Source: Leptospira kirschneri serovar Cynopteri str. 3522 CT | GTDB lineage: Bacteria; Spirochaetota; Leptospiria; Leptospirales; Leptospiraceae | DNA: 64,000 nucleotides | Assembly: GCF_000243695.2 (NCBI RefSeq) | Contig: NZ_AHMN02000004.1 | Location: 604,707-668,706 of the forward strand | Direction of reading: 5' to 3' | Shown here: piece by piece, positions 34,079 to 47,528 of the stretch | Position numbering within the stretch: the first letter of the stretch is position 1 | Layout: the number at the start of each line of letters is the position of its first letter | The notes under the pieces: model-generated | What the model was told of the DNA's origin: nothing | Database searches by the model: none | Seen by the model: only the letters and a program-made list of their open reading frames with translations | Translations under genes and position numbers: made by a program

Positions 34079-35818
34079 ATGTTTCGAAATTTTCTGCAAA
34101 TTGTATTCATTCCCTTCCGATTGATTTTTCAATTCGTTCGTTGGATTCGATTTCGATTTTTTTCTGGAGATCATTACTTTTTAGAAATTCCTTCCGAATT
34201 TTCAAACTATCGAAAATCCTTTTTGATGAAACTTCTCTCTTCTAAAGAAGAAGAAGTTTTTTTTACAGATTTTTTATTAGAGCTCAAACTACTTTCTCAA
34301 ATTCCTAATTTAAAAAAAGTTTCTATACTCATTCAACAACCGGAATACGGATTCGGTGAAACTTTAAACATTGCAGAAGGGTTAAGGGTTTTGAAAGAAC
34401 GAGGGATTGTATTAGAAGGATTTGCACTTACGGGAGGACTTAAATCCTTGTTTTTATTAGGAGTTTGTAATGAAAGATTCAGCAGCGAATCTTCCGAATT
34501 TTTTCCAGTTTTACCTTCTGCAGAATCTTTTTTCTTCGGAAATGCAGGCAAAAAATGGGGAGTCAGGGCGGAAACTTTTCAAAGCGGACCTTATAAATCT
34601 TTCGGAGAAACATTTCAAAGAGATAAGTTTTCATCTAAGGCGAGAGAGAATCTAAATTCTCTTCTTAAACAAATGACGGATGATTTAGAATCTATATTCA
34701 AAAGTTATACTGGATTTACGCTTAAAACTTTTGCCGAACCTTTTTTATCCGCAAAAGTATTACGAGAAAGAAAGTTTGTCACCGAATTTTTAAACGAAGA
34801 AGATTTTAAAGAGAATTTTCTCTATACAAATTATCAACATGAAAATGAAGATCAAAAACCTTCTTCTAAAGAATTGAGCCTTTCTTCTCTATATCGTTTT
34901 TCTAAATTAAAAAACTTTAAAATAGTCTCTAAAAAACCACCCGTGGTGGCCGTTCTTCCTTTAAAGGGAAATATTCATCACGATACGATTGGAAAGGGCG
35001 AAGGTAAGACAGACGGTATTTCTTATTATTCGATCAAAGAAGCGCTCAAAGAATTAAAAAAGGAATCCTCGGTTAAAGCGGTGATTTTGGAGGTGGATTC
35101 TCCCGGCGGTTCTGCTTTTGTATCGGAATTATTATATCAGGAAATTCTAAAGTTACAAAAAAAGAAACCTGTATATGCGTATGTGCAAAACATTTCCGCA
35201 AGCGGAGGATATTATCTTTCTTGTGGGGCTTCTAAAATTTATGCCTCTCCCTATGGAATCGTGGGGAGTATTGGAAGTATATCGATTCGTTTTGATTTAA
35301 AGAATCTTTATTCTAAATTAGGAATCACTAAAGACAGGGTGGGGTTTTATAAATACAGGGATCTTCTTTCTGAGTATGGCCCTATTCATCCAGAATCTAA
35401 AAAACTGATGGAACAGGAAATCAAAGAATCGGAAGGACTTTTTTACAAAAGGGTTTCTGATTCCAGAAAAATTCCTATTTCTGATTTAGATAAGCGGTTT
35501 GGGCAGGGAAAGGTTTTCACTTCGAGTCAATTTTTAAAGGAAAAGATGATCGATTCTATCACTGACTTTTTAAGTTTATTAGAAGATATTAAACAAGATC
35601 TAAAAGTGCAAAAGATTCAAGTTCGATATTTACCTTCTATATTTACGTTTCAAAGTTTTCTAAAATCTTTAAAGCCAGGTTTTTTATCGAACGTTTTTAG
35701 CAAAGATGTGACTTCTTATTTTCCTAATGTTTTAGAATCTGAGAATTCGTTGAGAAAAAAATTTCAATCTATAGAAGCCCAATCTTTATTGAGTTCCTCA
35801 TTTTGGAATCAAGGCTGA
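34079..35818 (+). CDS. sppA: Signal peptide peptidase SppA, long form (S49)
   Basis: This is a membrane-bound serine protease that degrades cleaved signal peptides. The N-terminal anchor is FLQIVFIPFRLIFQFV. The 579 residues contain two S49 repeats, as in the E. coli 67K enzyme. The C-terminal repeat carries AVILEVDSPGGSAFVSELL and the nucleophile region NISASGGYYLSCGASKIYAS near residue 375, then GIVGSIGSIS. In the long form the catalytic lysine comes from the N-terminal repeat; that half is divergent here and I cannot assign it. Confidence 0.93.
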   Translation: MFRNFLQIVFIPFRLIFQFVRWIRFRFFSGDHYFLEIPSEFSNYRKSFLMKLLSSKEEEVFFTDFLLELKLLSQIPNLKKVSILIQQPEYGFGETLNIAEGLRVLKERGIVLEGFALTGGLKSLFLLGVCNERFSSESSEFFPVLPSAESFFFGNAGKKWGVRAETFQSGPYKSFGETFQRDKFSSKARENLNSLLKQMTDDLESIFKSYTGFTLKTFAEPFLSAKVLRERKFVTEFLNEEDFKENFLYTNYQHENEDQKPSSKELSLSSLYRFSKLKNFKIVSKKPPVVAVLPLKGNIHHDTIGKGEGKTDGISYYSIKEALKELKKESSVKAVILEVDSPGGSAFVSELLYQEILKLQKKKPVYAYVQNISASGGYYLSCGASKIYASPYGIVGSIGSISIRFDLKNLYSKLGITKDRVGFYKYRDLLSEYGPIHPESKKLMEQEIKESEGLFYKRVSDSRKIPISDLDKRFGQGKVFTSSQFLKEKMIDSITDFLSLLEDIKQDLKVQKIQVRYLPSIFTFQSFLKSLKPGFLSNVFSKDVTSYFPNVLESENSLRKKFQSIEAQSLLSSSFWNQG

Positions 35819-36177
35819 TCGAATCGTTTTTTCTAAATTGTAAGAGTTTCTACATTTTAAGGTTTTAGAATGGTCTGTTTCGTAAGTGCGATTAAAAATC
35901 TTTTTACGGTTATATACTACTCGAACGTATGAAAATAGTACCAAGTTATTAACGGCCAAATTTACGAAAAAAATAGCGGTACTTAAAAAATACCGCAAGT
36001 TCGGGATTTACGAAATTTTAGAGCAGAACCAAAACATTCAAATTTTTGAAACAATCTAACCCCAAGTATTCTATTTATACGTCCGAGTAGTAATAAAGTA
36101 TCAATACTTCTTTTGTGATAAAAACTGAAAGTATCAAGATGTTATAATCTACGACAAAAAAATAGTAGTTCCTACAT
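35819..36177. repeat. Gap filled by dispersed repeats (R0 fragments and R3 copy 1)
   Basis: 35835-35865 and 36166-36176 are R0-like fragments (TTGTAAGAGTTTCTACATTTTAAGG; TAGTTCCTACA). 35915-36062 is repeat R3 in minus orientation: its reverse complement matches 55517-55668 over the whole length, sharing TTGTTTCAAAAATTTGAATG, CTGCTCTAAAAT and TTACTATTTTCATACG-type blocks. A further GTCCGAGTAGTA end motif lies at about 36082-36093. No gene is visible. Confidence 0.7.
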
Positions 36178-36271
36178 TAGAATTGTTGAAAGTGAAGATT
36201 AACAAAACTGCTTCCATCGACCATTTCTATAAAATAGAAACAGATAAAGAATTCATTTTTCAACAACTCTA
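36178..36271 (-). mobile_element. R1 repeat, copy C (MITE-like, TA-flanked)
   Basis: In the plus direction it begins TA-GAATTGTTGAAAG and ends ATTCATTTTTCAACAACTC-TA. Read on the minus strand it aligns with copies A and B (GAATTCTTTATCTGTTTCTATTTTAT). TA stands at both edges. It is slightly shorter than the others (about 94 bases), having lost a few bases next to the left end. Confidence 0.75.
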
Positions 36272-36292
36272 TGATTGAAGCATAAAATCCTT

Positions 36293-37220
36293 TTATCTCG
36301 AAGCGGCTTTGGAAATTCGATTGATCAGAACCTCTTTCCATTTTCCTTCTTTTGGAATTTCACACCATGCTTCTGTAACTCCTCTTCGGTCACATTCTAC
36401 AAAAAAAGAATAGATTTCTTTCATATATTCTTTGTTAGATGAAACTAAAACTTGATAAACAGAATTGGATTCAAAATGAAAACCAATTTGAGCGAATTCT
36501 TTAGGGATTCCTTTTAAAGAATTTTTGAATATAACCTTACAAGCGGGAGAATAATGTCTGTATTTAAGACCGGGGCTTATAGGCGTCACATAAGAAGTTT
36601 CGTCTGATGATTTCATTTCTTGAAGGTCGGGTAAAATTTCTAAAAGGTCATTTTTATCTATAAAACCGGGCCGAAGTAAGATCGGAGGTTCGGAAATAAA
36701 ATCGATCACTGTGGATTCGATTCCTATCTGAGGTTCTTCTCCTTTTAGAATACAGTCTACTTTTCCTGTAAATTCTTCCAAAATATATTCCATTTTTGTT
36801 AAGGATGGTTTTCCAGAAAAATTAGCGGAAGGGGCTGCAACTGGAACTTTACAGAATTCTAAAAACTTTAGAGCCGTAGGATTGGAAGGAATTCGAACGG
36901 CAACCGAATCTAATTCCGCTGTAAAAAGATTTTGATTTTTCTTTTTAAAAATTCCTGTGATCGGCCCGGGAGAAAATTTTTGGAAAATCAGATCGGCCCT
37001 ATCGTTCGTTTCTCCACAATCTTTAAGAGAAGAAAAATTTTCTACGTGAAGTATAAGAGGATTGTCGGAGGGTCTGTTTTTTACTTTATAGATCCGTTTA
37101 CAAGCGTTTATGTCAAAAGCGGAAGCCCCGATCCCATAAACAGTTTCCGTAGGGAAAACGACAAGTCCGCCTTTCAGCAAGATCTTTGCCGCCTCCAAAG
37201 TTGAATCTGTGATTAAAGTG

Positions 37221-37240
<20 letters not shown>
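36293..37240 (-). CDS. Threonylcarbamoyl-AMP synthase (Sua5 type)
   Basis: This enzyme makes threonylcarbamoyl-AMP from threonine, bicarbonate and ATP, the first step of the universal t6A37 tRNA modification. The YrdC domain covers GGLVVFPTETVYGIGASAFD and RPSDNPLILHV, then VAVRIPSNPTALKFL and PVAAPSANFSGKPS. The linker SPGLKYRHYSP and a C-terminal Sua5 domain show this is the long Sua5 form (315 residues), not short TsaC. The TTG start at 37240 overlaps the end of the GH18 gene by 20 bases, so they are translationally linked. No ATG lies nearby in frame. Confidence 0.95.
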
Positions 37241-38828
<1,588 letters not shown>

Positions 38829-38991
38829 CGGTTTTATAGTTTCATTATCGAATCAAAATCTAAGAAAATAAAGAAGTTTCTTAAATCGATGAACTGGAAA
38901 CCCACTTCCAAAAATTTATTTGATTAGAGACTGTCAAACGGTTCTTTTTTACAAGTTGACGAATTCGTGTGATAAAGATAAAAAATCGCTT

Positions 38992-39699
38992 ATGCAACTT
39001 TCTAAATCCGTGAAATTATTTATTATCTTAAACGCTTTCTTTTTATCCTTTTTAATTCTAGCGGAACTAACCGGTTCCAAACTTTTTGTCTCATTTGGGT
39101 TTACTCTTACGATGGGAGTCATTCCGTTTCCGGTGACGTTTATTGTAACCGATCTTCTAAACGAATATTTTGGAAGAAAGGGAGTTCGTTTTACTACACT
39201 TGTCGGGATGGTTATGATCTTTGTGGCTTATTTTCTTTTGATGTTGGATATGTCTATTCCTGCGGCTTCCAATTCTCCTGTAGATGATCATTCTTTTAAT
39301 GTAGTTTTTGGGAATTCAGGAAAGGTAATCGTAGGTTCGATTGTGGCGTATTTGATCGGCCAATTGATTGATATTCAAATCTTTCATTTTTTACGTGTCA
39401 AAACGGATAATAAATATATTTGGTTACGCGCTACAGGTTCTACAATCGTTTCTCAACTTGTGGATTCTTTTGTAGTGATTTATATAGCGCTTGGAGGAGG
39501 TAAACTCAGTTTCCAAGAGTTGAATCAAATTTCCACCAACAATTTTCTTTATAAATGTGGAGTGGCGATTGCAATTACTCCTTTGATTTATGGGGCTCAT
39601 AGTTTGATCGATTGGTATTTAGGAGAAGAAGCAGAAGTTATGGTTCAGTTTGCAATGAAAGAAGGAAGATCCAATACGGAACCAATTTCTCCGGGATGA
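38992..39699 (+). CDS. Queuosine-precursor transporter family (YhhQ/VUT)
   Basis: This is an inner-membrane protein of the VUT (formerly DUF165) family, which in E. coli imports queuine precursors for tRNA modification. About six TM helices are seen: LFIILNAFFLSFLILAELT, GVIPFPVTFIVTDLLNEYFG (the family signature), FTTLVGMVMIFVAYFLLML, VIVGSIVAYLIGQLID, then WLRATGSTIVSQLVDSFVVI and a last helix. I prefer ATG 38992 (MQLSKSVKLF) over the TTG at 38920, because the first 24 residues of the long form do not resemble the family. The ribosome-binding site is weak in both cases. Confidence 0.88.
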   Translation: MQLSKSVKLFIILNAFFLSFLILAELTGSKLFVSFGFTLTMGVIPFPVTFIVTDLLNEYFGRKGVRFTTLVGMVMIFVAYFLLMLDMSIPAASNSPVDDHSFNVVFGNSGKVIVGSIVAYLIGQLIDIQIFHFLRVKTDNKYIWLRATGSTIVSQLVDSFVVIYIALGGGKLSFQELNQISTNNFLYKCGVAIAITPLIYGAHSLIDWYLGEEAEVMVQFAMKEGRSNTEPISPG

Positions 39700-40251
<552 letters not shown>

Positions 40252-40809
40252 ATGCAAAAAAAGATTTTTTTTATTATTCTCAGTTTTACATTTTGTTTTA
40301 AACCCCAGATGACATTTGAATCTGTACAAAAGGGAAAGGATTTAGAAAAAATCTCTGAAATTTCTATAGATGAATTTTTTCAACTTTGGTCACAAAATCG
40401 AAGAAAATTAAAGTTTCAAACAAATGTAAGATCTCTATTTGAAGATTTGGAATACACTTATTTTGGAAAAACAGATATTTACGGATACACCTGGAAAAAT
40501 CGTTTTTTTAAGATAAAGAAAAATCTTTTACAAATAGAATTTCCGAATTACCAGACCTTTTTTGCAGAAGATTTAGAAAAATATTATTTTGATCACCTAC
40601 GATCTAAAAAAGATCTCATTGATTTAGATCGATTAGAAAATCAAGATTGGAAAGAATGCAGACCCAATTATTCTTATTCACTCCTCCGTCAAAAAGTGAC
40701 GCTTCAAATACGTTGGAAGGTAGATTCAAGTTGTCCTAAATTGTCCGTTTTTCAAGGAAGAATAGATAAAATCCATTATGACTTAAACAGCGGAAAAATT
40801 TCTGAATAA
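40252..40809 (+). CDS. Putative lipoprotein, tandem paralogue 1
   Basis: This is a 185-residue protein. The signal peptide MQKKIFFIILSFTFC gives a short spirochaetal lipobox with Cys at residue 15. The mature part is rich in aromatic and charged residues: FESVQKGKDLEKISEISIDEFFQLW, then FKIKKNLLQIEFPNYQTFFAEDL and YSYSLLRQKVTLQIRWKVDSSC. It is paralogous to the gene at 41243. I recognise no domain, and no strong ribosome-binding site is visible before the ATG. Surface or periplasmic location is inferred from the lipobox. Confidence 0.75.
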   Translation: MQKKIFFIILSFTFCFKPQMTFESVQKGKDLEKISEISIDEFFQLWSQNRRKLKFQTNVRSLFEDLEYTYFGKTDIYGYTWKNRFFKIKKNLLQIEFPNYQTFFAEDLEKYYFDHLRSKKDLIDLDRLENQDWKECRPNYSYSLLRQKVTLQIRWKVDSSCPKLSVFQGRIDKIHYDLNSGKISE

Positions 40810-41242
40810 AATTTAAAGATCACTACGTTTTATCAAAATACGCTCCAAAAGATTAAATGAGTTGGGTAATTAAAACGTCTCGTTTCTATTGGAACTCGAC
40901 GGACCTTAAACTTTTTTGTAGTATATCGTTATTTTTAAAAGGCATTTAAATTTTTGAAAAAATTTAGGTTGTATTATTGAAATTGCTTACTTTCAAAAGA
41001 AGAGCGTAATCTTTGGACAAGAATTGTTTATCAATAAAAAGTTAATATTTAAGGCGTTTTGGAATTTGAAATCGAACTGTAATTGCCTAACTTTTAGGAA
41101 AGAGCGAGATTTAGTGTCTAAGAAAAATCGAAAAATAAACGAATGTATTTTTAAAATACGTCCTAAAAAATAAGTAGTTTAAGATCTATATCTTGTTACA
41201 ATTAAAATATTCAATAAGATTAATATAGTGGTTTTTAAAAAT
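40810..41242. other. Gap between tandem lipoprotein paralogues with internal duplication
   Basis: No gene is visible. Two short segments resemble each other: around 40978 (GAAATTGCTTAC...AGAGCGTAATCTTTGG) and around 41080 (GTAATTGCCTAAC...AGAGCGAGATTTAGTG), roughly 100 bases apart. AAATACGCTCC near 40836 and AAATACGTCC near 41155 are also similar. This suggests the upstream region was partly duplicated along with the gene. Confidence 0.4.
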
Positions 41243-41818
41243 ATGAAAAAGGGAATTTTCTCAATTTTGTTTCTAATTTCCTGCAGTATAAAACCAAACA
41301 TACCTTTTGAAACGGTTCAACAAGGAGAGAATTTAGAAAAAATACCTCTCGTTTCTTTAGATGAATTTTTTCAACTTTGGTTACAAAATCAAAAATATCC
41401 AAAAATGGCGGGGATCAATTTTAAAAAACTTTTTGAAGATAAAGAGTTTCAATACTTTGGAAGAAAAGAATGGAATCGTTTTATTCCCATATCTAAGTGG
41501 CGTTTTTTCAAAATTCAAAAAGAAATTCTAAGTAAAGAGTTTCCAAATTATGAATCTGTTTTTAGGCAGGACTTTAGTGGTCATTTTCAGAATCAAGTTC
41601 TTCCAAAATTAGATTGGAAGTTTTACTTGGATATAAAGTCAAAAGTGATAGATAAAGAAGATTGTATAAATCCCTATCAGTATTCTTATTCTCTTGTAGA
41701 AAATAAAATCATATGTACTATAAAATGGAATGTGGAAAGTTGTGAAGAACTAATTTTACTGAAAGATAAAACCTATCGATTGGTCTACAATCTTAGAAAG
41801 AAACAATTTGAAGAATGA
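41243..41818 (+). CDS. Putative lipoprotein, tandem paralogue 2
   Basis: This is a 191-residue paralogue of the 40252 protein. They share FE(S/T)VQ(K/Q)G(K/E)(D/N)LEKI, then SLDEFFQLW, FEDKEFQYFG, FFKIQKEIL-KEFPNYESVF and YSYSLVENKI-TIKW. The lipobox is LFLISC after MKKGIFSI. I take ATG 41243 as the start; the frame also has a GTG at 41228, but MKKGIF makes a normal signal peptide. The pair forms a small lineage-specific lipoprotein family. Function is unknown. Confidence 0.75.
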   Translation: MKKGIFSILFLISCSIKPNIPFETVQQGENLEKIPLVSLDEFFQLWLQNQKYPKMAGINFKKLFEDKEFQYFGRKEWNRFIPISKWRFFKIQKEILSKEFPNYESVFRQDFSGHFQNQVLPKLDWKFYLDIKSKVIDKEDCINPYQYSYSLVENKIICTIKWNVESCEELILLKDKTYRLVYNLRKKQFEE

Positions 41819-41856
41819 TTGCCTCATTTGATTTTATCAGATCAAAATCAAAAAAA

Positions 41857-41959
41857 TAGAACTGTTGAAAAATTCCATAGTGGCGTTTAACAAAACTATT
41901 TCAATTGCTCGTTTCCATAAAATAGAAACAGATGGAGAATTCATTTTTCAACAACTCTA
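41857..41959 (-). mobile_element. R1 repeat, copy D (MITE-like, TA-flanked)
   Basis: In the plus direction it begins TA-GAACTGTTGAAAAATTCC and ends GAATTCATTTTTCAACAACTC-TA. It has the same orientation as copy C and is complementary to A and B along the full length (CAAAACTATTTCAATTG, ATAAAATAGAAACAGATGGAG). TA flanks both ends. It lies between the second lipoprotein and the convergent VOC-like gene. Confidence 0.78.
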
Positions 41960-42039
41960 ATATGAATTTATTCTTACAAAAGATAGAAATTTTAATTTTT
42001 AAAATGGTCATTCTAAAAATGAAGAACGTTGATTCTTTT

Positions 42040-42429
42040 TTAAGAAAAATAAAACCAGATTCTATTTTTCCAAGGATCTAAAACGGAAACATATTTAGAA
42101 TCTTGAGCTTCCACGATAAACCCTCTGGAAAACAAAATGGTTTTAAAACTTTCCCATTCTTCTTTGTCTATCCGAAACGTCAGAGTCCCTGGACTAACCG
42201 GACAATTTTTGGATTCTTTACTAAAGATTAAAATTCCTTTTTTGTCCGGCCAGAAAAGTTCCGAGTGTGTTCCTGAATTGACTACGATCTTTAATCCGAA
42301 AAGTTCAGAATAAAGATTTGCGGATACGGTGCAGTCCGTGGATTGAAAGTTAGACGCGTAGAATTGAATCATTTTAGAAAGAGTATAAGGTTTTGGGACA
42401 CGCTGTGAGAATAAAAAAGAAATCATCAT
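42040..42429 (-). CDS. Glyoxalase/VOC-superfamily-like protein
   Basis: This is a 129-residue protein whose layout fits a single vicinal-oxygen-chelate module pair: IQFYASNFQSTDCTVSANLYSELFGLKIV at the start, GTLTFRIDKEEWESFKTILFSRGF in the middle and YVSVLDPWKNRIWFYF at the end. The family includes metal enzymes and antibiotic-binding proteins; I cannot place the metal ligands with confidence. The start is either 42429 (MMISF) or 42372 (MIQFY), the latter fitting the domain better. Neither has a clear ribosome-binding site. Confidence 0.68.
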   Translation of the reverse strand: MMISFLFSQRVPKPYTLSKMIQFYASNFQSTDCTVSANLYSELFGLKIVVNSGTHSELFWPDKKGILIFSKESKNCPVSPGTLTFRIDKEEWESFKTILFSRGFIVEAQDSKYVSVLDPWKNRIWFYFS

Positions 42430-42540
42430 TTTTCAATCGATTATTTTCGTTTTAAAAGAATGCGATTTTCTATCCGTTTAATTGATTGTCTAAAGAATAA
42501 AATCCAAAAAACTGGAAGTAGAATTTTTTGCGAGAACGAT

Positions 42541-44052
42541 ATGACAATGGATCCAAAAGAATACGTTCGTATATTTGATACAACTCTCAGAGACGGAGAA
42601 CAATGTCCTGGAGCTGCGATGACCGAAAACGAAAAGTTGGAAATTGCTTCTCAACTCGCATCTATGCAAGTGGATATTATCGAAGCCGGATTTCCTGTTT
42701 CTTCTCCCGTTCAATTTCAAGCAGTCGAAAGAATTGCAAGAGAAACCGAAGGACCAACGATCGCAGCACTTGCCAGAGCCATGAAGGCGGACATAGAGGC
42801 CGCATTCAAAGCTTTACAACCCGCAAAAAAAAGAAGAATTCATACTTTCATTGCGTCTTCTCCGATTCATATGAAATATAAACTCGGAAAAGAACCTAAA
42901 GAAGTTTTAAAAATGGCTGTAGAAGCGGTAACACTTTGCAGACAATTTGTAGATGACGTAGAATTTTCACCCGAAGACGCAACTAGAAGCGAACCAGAAT
43001 TTTTAAGAGAACTTTGTGAAGCAGTTATAGCCGCTGGCGCCACCACGATCAATATTCCAGATACGGTCGGTTATACTACTCCAGCAGAATATGGAGGTCT
43101 TTTTAAATTTCTACTTACCAATGTGAGAGGAGCGGAAAAAATTATTTTTTCTGCTCATTGCCATAACGATTTAGGACTCGCTACCGCTAATTCTTTAGCT
43201 GCGGTTCAAAACGGAGCTAGACAGATTGAATGTACTATCAACGGAATCGGAGAAAGAGCCGGCAATACTGCTATGGAAGAAGTTGTGATGGCTATGCGTA
43301 CTAGAAAGGATACATTTGGAATTCAAACCCAGATTAAAACCGAAGAAATTGCTCGCGCCTCTTATCTTGTAAAAACGATTACCGGAATGCTCGTTCAACC
43401 GAACAAAGCCATCGTAGGAGCCAATGCATTTGCACATGAGTCAGGAATTCATCAAGACGGAGTTATCAAACATAGGGAAACCTACGAGATTATGAAACCT
43501 GAAACAGTGGGGCTTTCTTCCAATAGAATGGTTTTAGGAAGACATAGCGGTCGTGCCGGTTTTAAAGATAGAATTGTAAAATTAGGTTTTTCTCCTCAAG
43601 TAGAAGAATTAGAAGCAGCCTATCAAAGATTTTTAGAAATTGCAGATAGAAAAAAAGAAATCTACGACGAAGACATTAGAGCCCTTTTTTCCGAAGAAAC
43701 TAGAAAATCTACAGGAGATCGTTTTCAATTGGAAGGTTTTACGGTTTCGACTGGAACCAAAAGTACCCCTACTGCGGGAGTGAGAATTTCAATCGACGGT
43801 TATGTGAGAGAAGAATCTGCAACCGGAGACGGTCCAGTAGATTCAATCTACAAAGCCATTCAAAAAGCGACCGGAATGGATCCAGAAGTTTCCAGACTTG
43901 TGATTTCTCCGGTTACCGAAGGTCAAGATGCAATGGCCGAAGCCTCCGTAACCTTGGAATATAAGGGAGATCGTGTTGTTGGAAAAGGAAGTTCCACGGA
44001 TATTATAGAAGCATGTTCGAGGGCTTATATTTCCGCCCTCAATCGGCTTTGA
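42541..44052 (+). CDS. leuA: 2-Isopropylmalate synthase
   Basis: This enzyme condenses acetyl-CoA with 2-ketoisovalerate, the first step of leucine synthesis. The catalytic barrel begins RIFDTTLRDGEQCPGAAM near residue 10. It carries the metal-binding SAHCHNDLGLATANS and NGIGERAGNTAMEE, and HESGIHQDGVIKHRETYE at the lid. A C-terminal regulatory LeuA dimer domain (residues ~395-503) follows. The sequence is canonical LeuA rather than the Leptospira citramalate synthase CimA, which opens with a different LDVTLRDGEQ block. The frame extends to 42460, but ATG 42541 gives the usual N-terminus. Confidence 0.95.
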   Translation: MTMDPKEYVRIFDTTLRDGEQCPGAAMTENEKLEIASQLASMQVDIIEAGFPVSSPVQFQAVERIARETEGPTIAALARAMKADIEAAFKALQPAKKRRIHTFIASSPIHMKYKLGKEPKEVLKMAVEAVTLCRQFVDDVEFSPEDATRSEPEFLRELCEAVIAAGATTINIPDTVGYTTPAEYGGLFKFLLTNVRGAEKIIFSAHCHNDLGLATANSLAAVQNGARQIECTINGIGERAGNTAMEEVVMAMRTRKDTFGIQTQIKTEEIARASYLVKTITGMLVQPNKAIVGANAFAHESGIHQDGVIKHRETYEIMKPETVGLSSNRMVLGRHSGRAGFKDRIVKLGFSPQVEELEAAYQRFLEIADRKKEIYDEDIRALFSEETRKSTGDRFQLEGFTVSTGTKSTPTAGVRISIDGYVREESATGDGPVDSIYKAIQKATGMDPEVSRLVISPVTEGQDAMAEASVTLEYKGDRVVGKGSSTDIIEACSRAYISALNRL

Positions 44053-44137
44053 CTTTTTAAAATATTTTTAAATGAGAATATTCTAAAATTTTAAAATAAT
44101 TTATTCATTTGTCGGATTTTAATGTTGATGAAAGAAT

Positions 44138-44716
44138 TTATAAAGGTTTTCTTTCGAACTCTGGTTTTTTCAATAAATCTCCTACCTTTTTTTTAAAACG
44201 AGTCCAATCTTCCGGATGAGTATTATACCAACGAGGACAATCTTTCCAGCCTACAATTCCTTGATGTGTCCATAAGTCATCTACTCCTAAATTGTATTGA
44301 GAGCATAATTGAGCCGTAAGTTTGGCCGCGCTGTCTAAGGTTTTTTTTGTGAATTTTCCGATCATGTCTTGAACACATTGTTCGATTCCGATGGTATAAA
44401 AATTAGGACTATCCGGTCCTAATCTTTTTTCTTTTTCAGGAGTGTACGTTTTACTTCCACAATGATAGGCTATTTCATCTAAAGGAATACATTGTACAAT
44501 TTCTCCGACAAGCCCTACTGCATAGTGTGCGCTTGCAAATCGACCATCCGGTGCCTTTAGACTTTCAAAATAATCTCGAATGTTTTGGGCGGTTGCTTTA
44601 GGTGAAGCCGTCCAGTGTAATACGATTCCCTTTACTTCTTTTATTTTTGTTCCAGGTCTACTGTGTGGATTGGGAGTTAAAAAGTTTTGTTTAATATTTA
44701 AATTGAATGTAATCAC
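44138..44716 (-). CDS. N-acetylmuramoyl-L-alanine amidase (Amidase_2), no signal peptide
   Basis: This zinc amidase of 192 residues would cut between MurNAc and the stem peptide. GIVLHWTASPKATAQN carries the first zinc histidine, ASAHYAVGLVGEIVQCIP and IAYHCGSKTY form the core, and THQGIVGWKDCPRWYN has the second histidine and the third ligand. It has no signal peptide or TM segment, like phage endolysins or cytoplasmic amidases. The C-terminus is basic. No phage genes are nearby, so a role in wall recycling or a domesticated lysin are both possible. Confidence 0.9.
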   Translation of the reverse strand: MITFNLNIKQNFLTPNPHSRPGTKIKEVKGIVLHWTASPKATAQNIRDYFESLKAPDGRFASAHYAVGLVGEIVQCIPLDEIAYHCGSKTYTPEKEKRLGPDSPNFYTIGIEQCVQDMIGKFTKKTLDSAAKLTAQLCSQYNLGVDDLWTHQGIVGWKDCPRWYNTHPEDWTRFKKKVGDLLKKPEFERKPL

Positions 44717-45056
44717 TGAATAATTCTCCTGTAAATAAATTTATAATTTCTTTATATTTAAGAAAAATTAATGTTTTAAATATTATTAAATGTTTATATT
44801 GAAATTGATATTATTTTTTGAATTGATGAAATTATAGCGCATCTTCAGAATTATGGAAAGTGATTTAATTAAAATAGTTTATCATAAATTACTTAAGTAT
44901 TATTTTTAATTCTATTTAAGGAATAAGTATTCAAGAAAATAATTTTAAGGATTTTTTTAAAATTTAAAGACAAGGATTTCTCAAGAAATATACAATGAAA
45001 TTATTTACTGCAAAGACATATAAAAATAATACTACGAGTTTGTTCTGAAAGTTAGA
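44717..45056. other. Extremely AT-rich gap upstream of the second repeat array
   Basis: About 340 bases upstream of the amidase are almost pure A/T with no ORF or recognisable element. They merge into the tandem array at 45057. The amidase promoter should be here, but no specific box is assignable. Confidence 0.4.
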
Positions 45057-45430
45057 ACACTTAAAGATCTAAGAGTAAAATCTAGATTTGTAATAGTTCC
45101 TACATTTTAAAGATCTAAGAGTAAAATCTAGATTTGTAATAGTTCCCACATTTTAAAGATCTAAGAGTAAATCTAGATTTGTAATAGTTCCCACATTTTA
45201 AAGATTTAAGAGTAAAATCTAGATTTGTAATAGTTCCCACATTTTAAAGATCTAAGAGTAAAATCTAGATTTGTAATAGTTCCTACATTTTAAAGATTTA
45301 AGAGTAAAATCCAGATTTGTAATAGTTCCTACATTTTAAAGATTTAAGAGTAAAATCTAGATTTGTAATAGTTCCTACATTTTAAAGATTTAACGGTAAA
45401 ATCTAGATTTGTAATAGTTCCCACATTTTG
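45057..45430. repeat. Second 46-bp tandem repeat array (R0 type), 8 units
   Basis: GATTTGTAATAGTTCC recurs at 45085, 45131, 45176, 45222, 45268, 45314, 45360 and 45406, a period of 46 with one 45-base unit, preceded by a partial unit. The first half of each unit equals the array at 29500; the second half differs (ATTTTAAAGATYTAAGAGTAAAATCT) but forms a comparable hairpin AGATTT-AAGAGTA-AAATCT. The array ends ~90 bases before the start of the reductase gene at 45519. Confidence 0.94.
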
Positions 45431-45518
45431 AAAGAGTATACGTCCAATAATTCTCTTGCCGGTTTACCAATCTGTTTTCAACGTAGAGGAAAAGATTCAT
45501 TATAAAAAAAGGTTTGTT

Positions 45519-47525
<2,007 letters not shown>

Positions 47526-47528
<3 letters not shown>

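Noticed and set aside
42541..44052. Citramalate synthase (CimA), well known in Leptospira
   Set aside because: The opening RIFDTTLRDGEQCPGAAM and the remaining motifs are those of canonical 2-isopropylmalate synthase, not the divergent CimA sequence.
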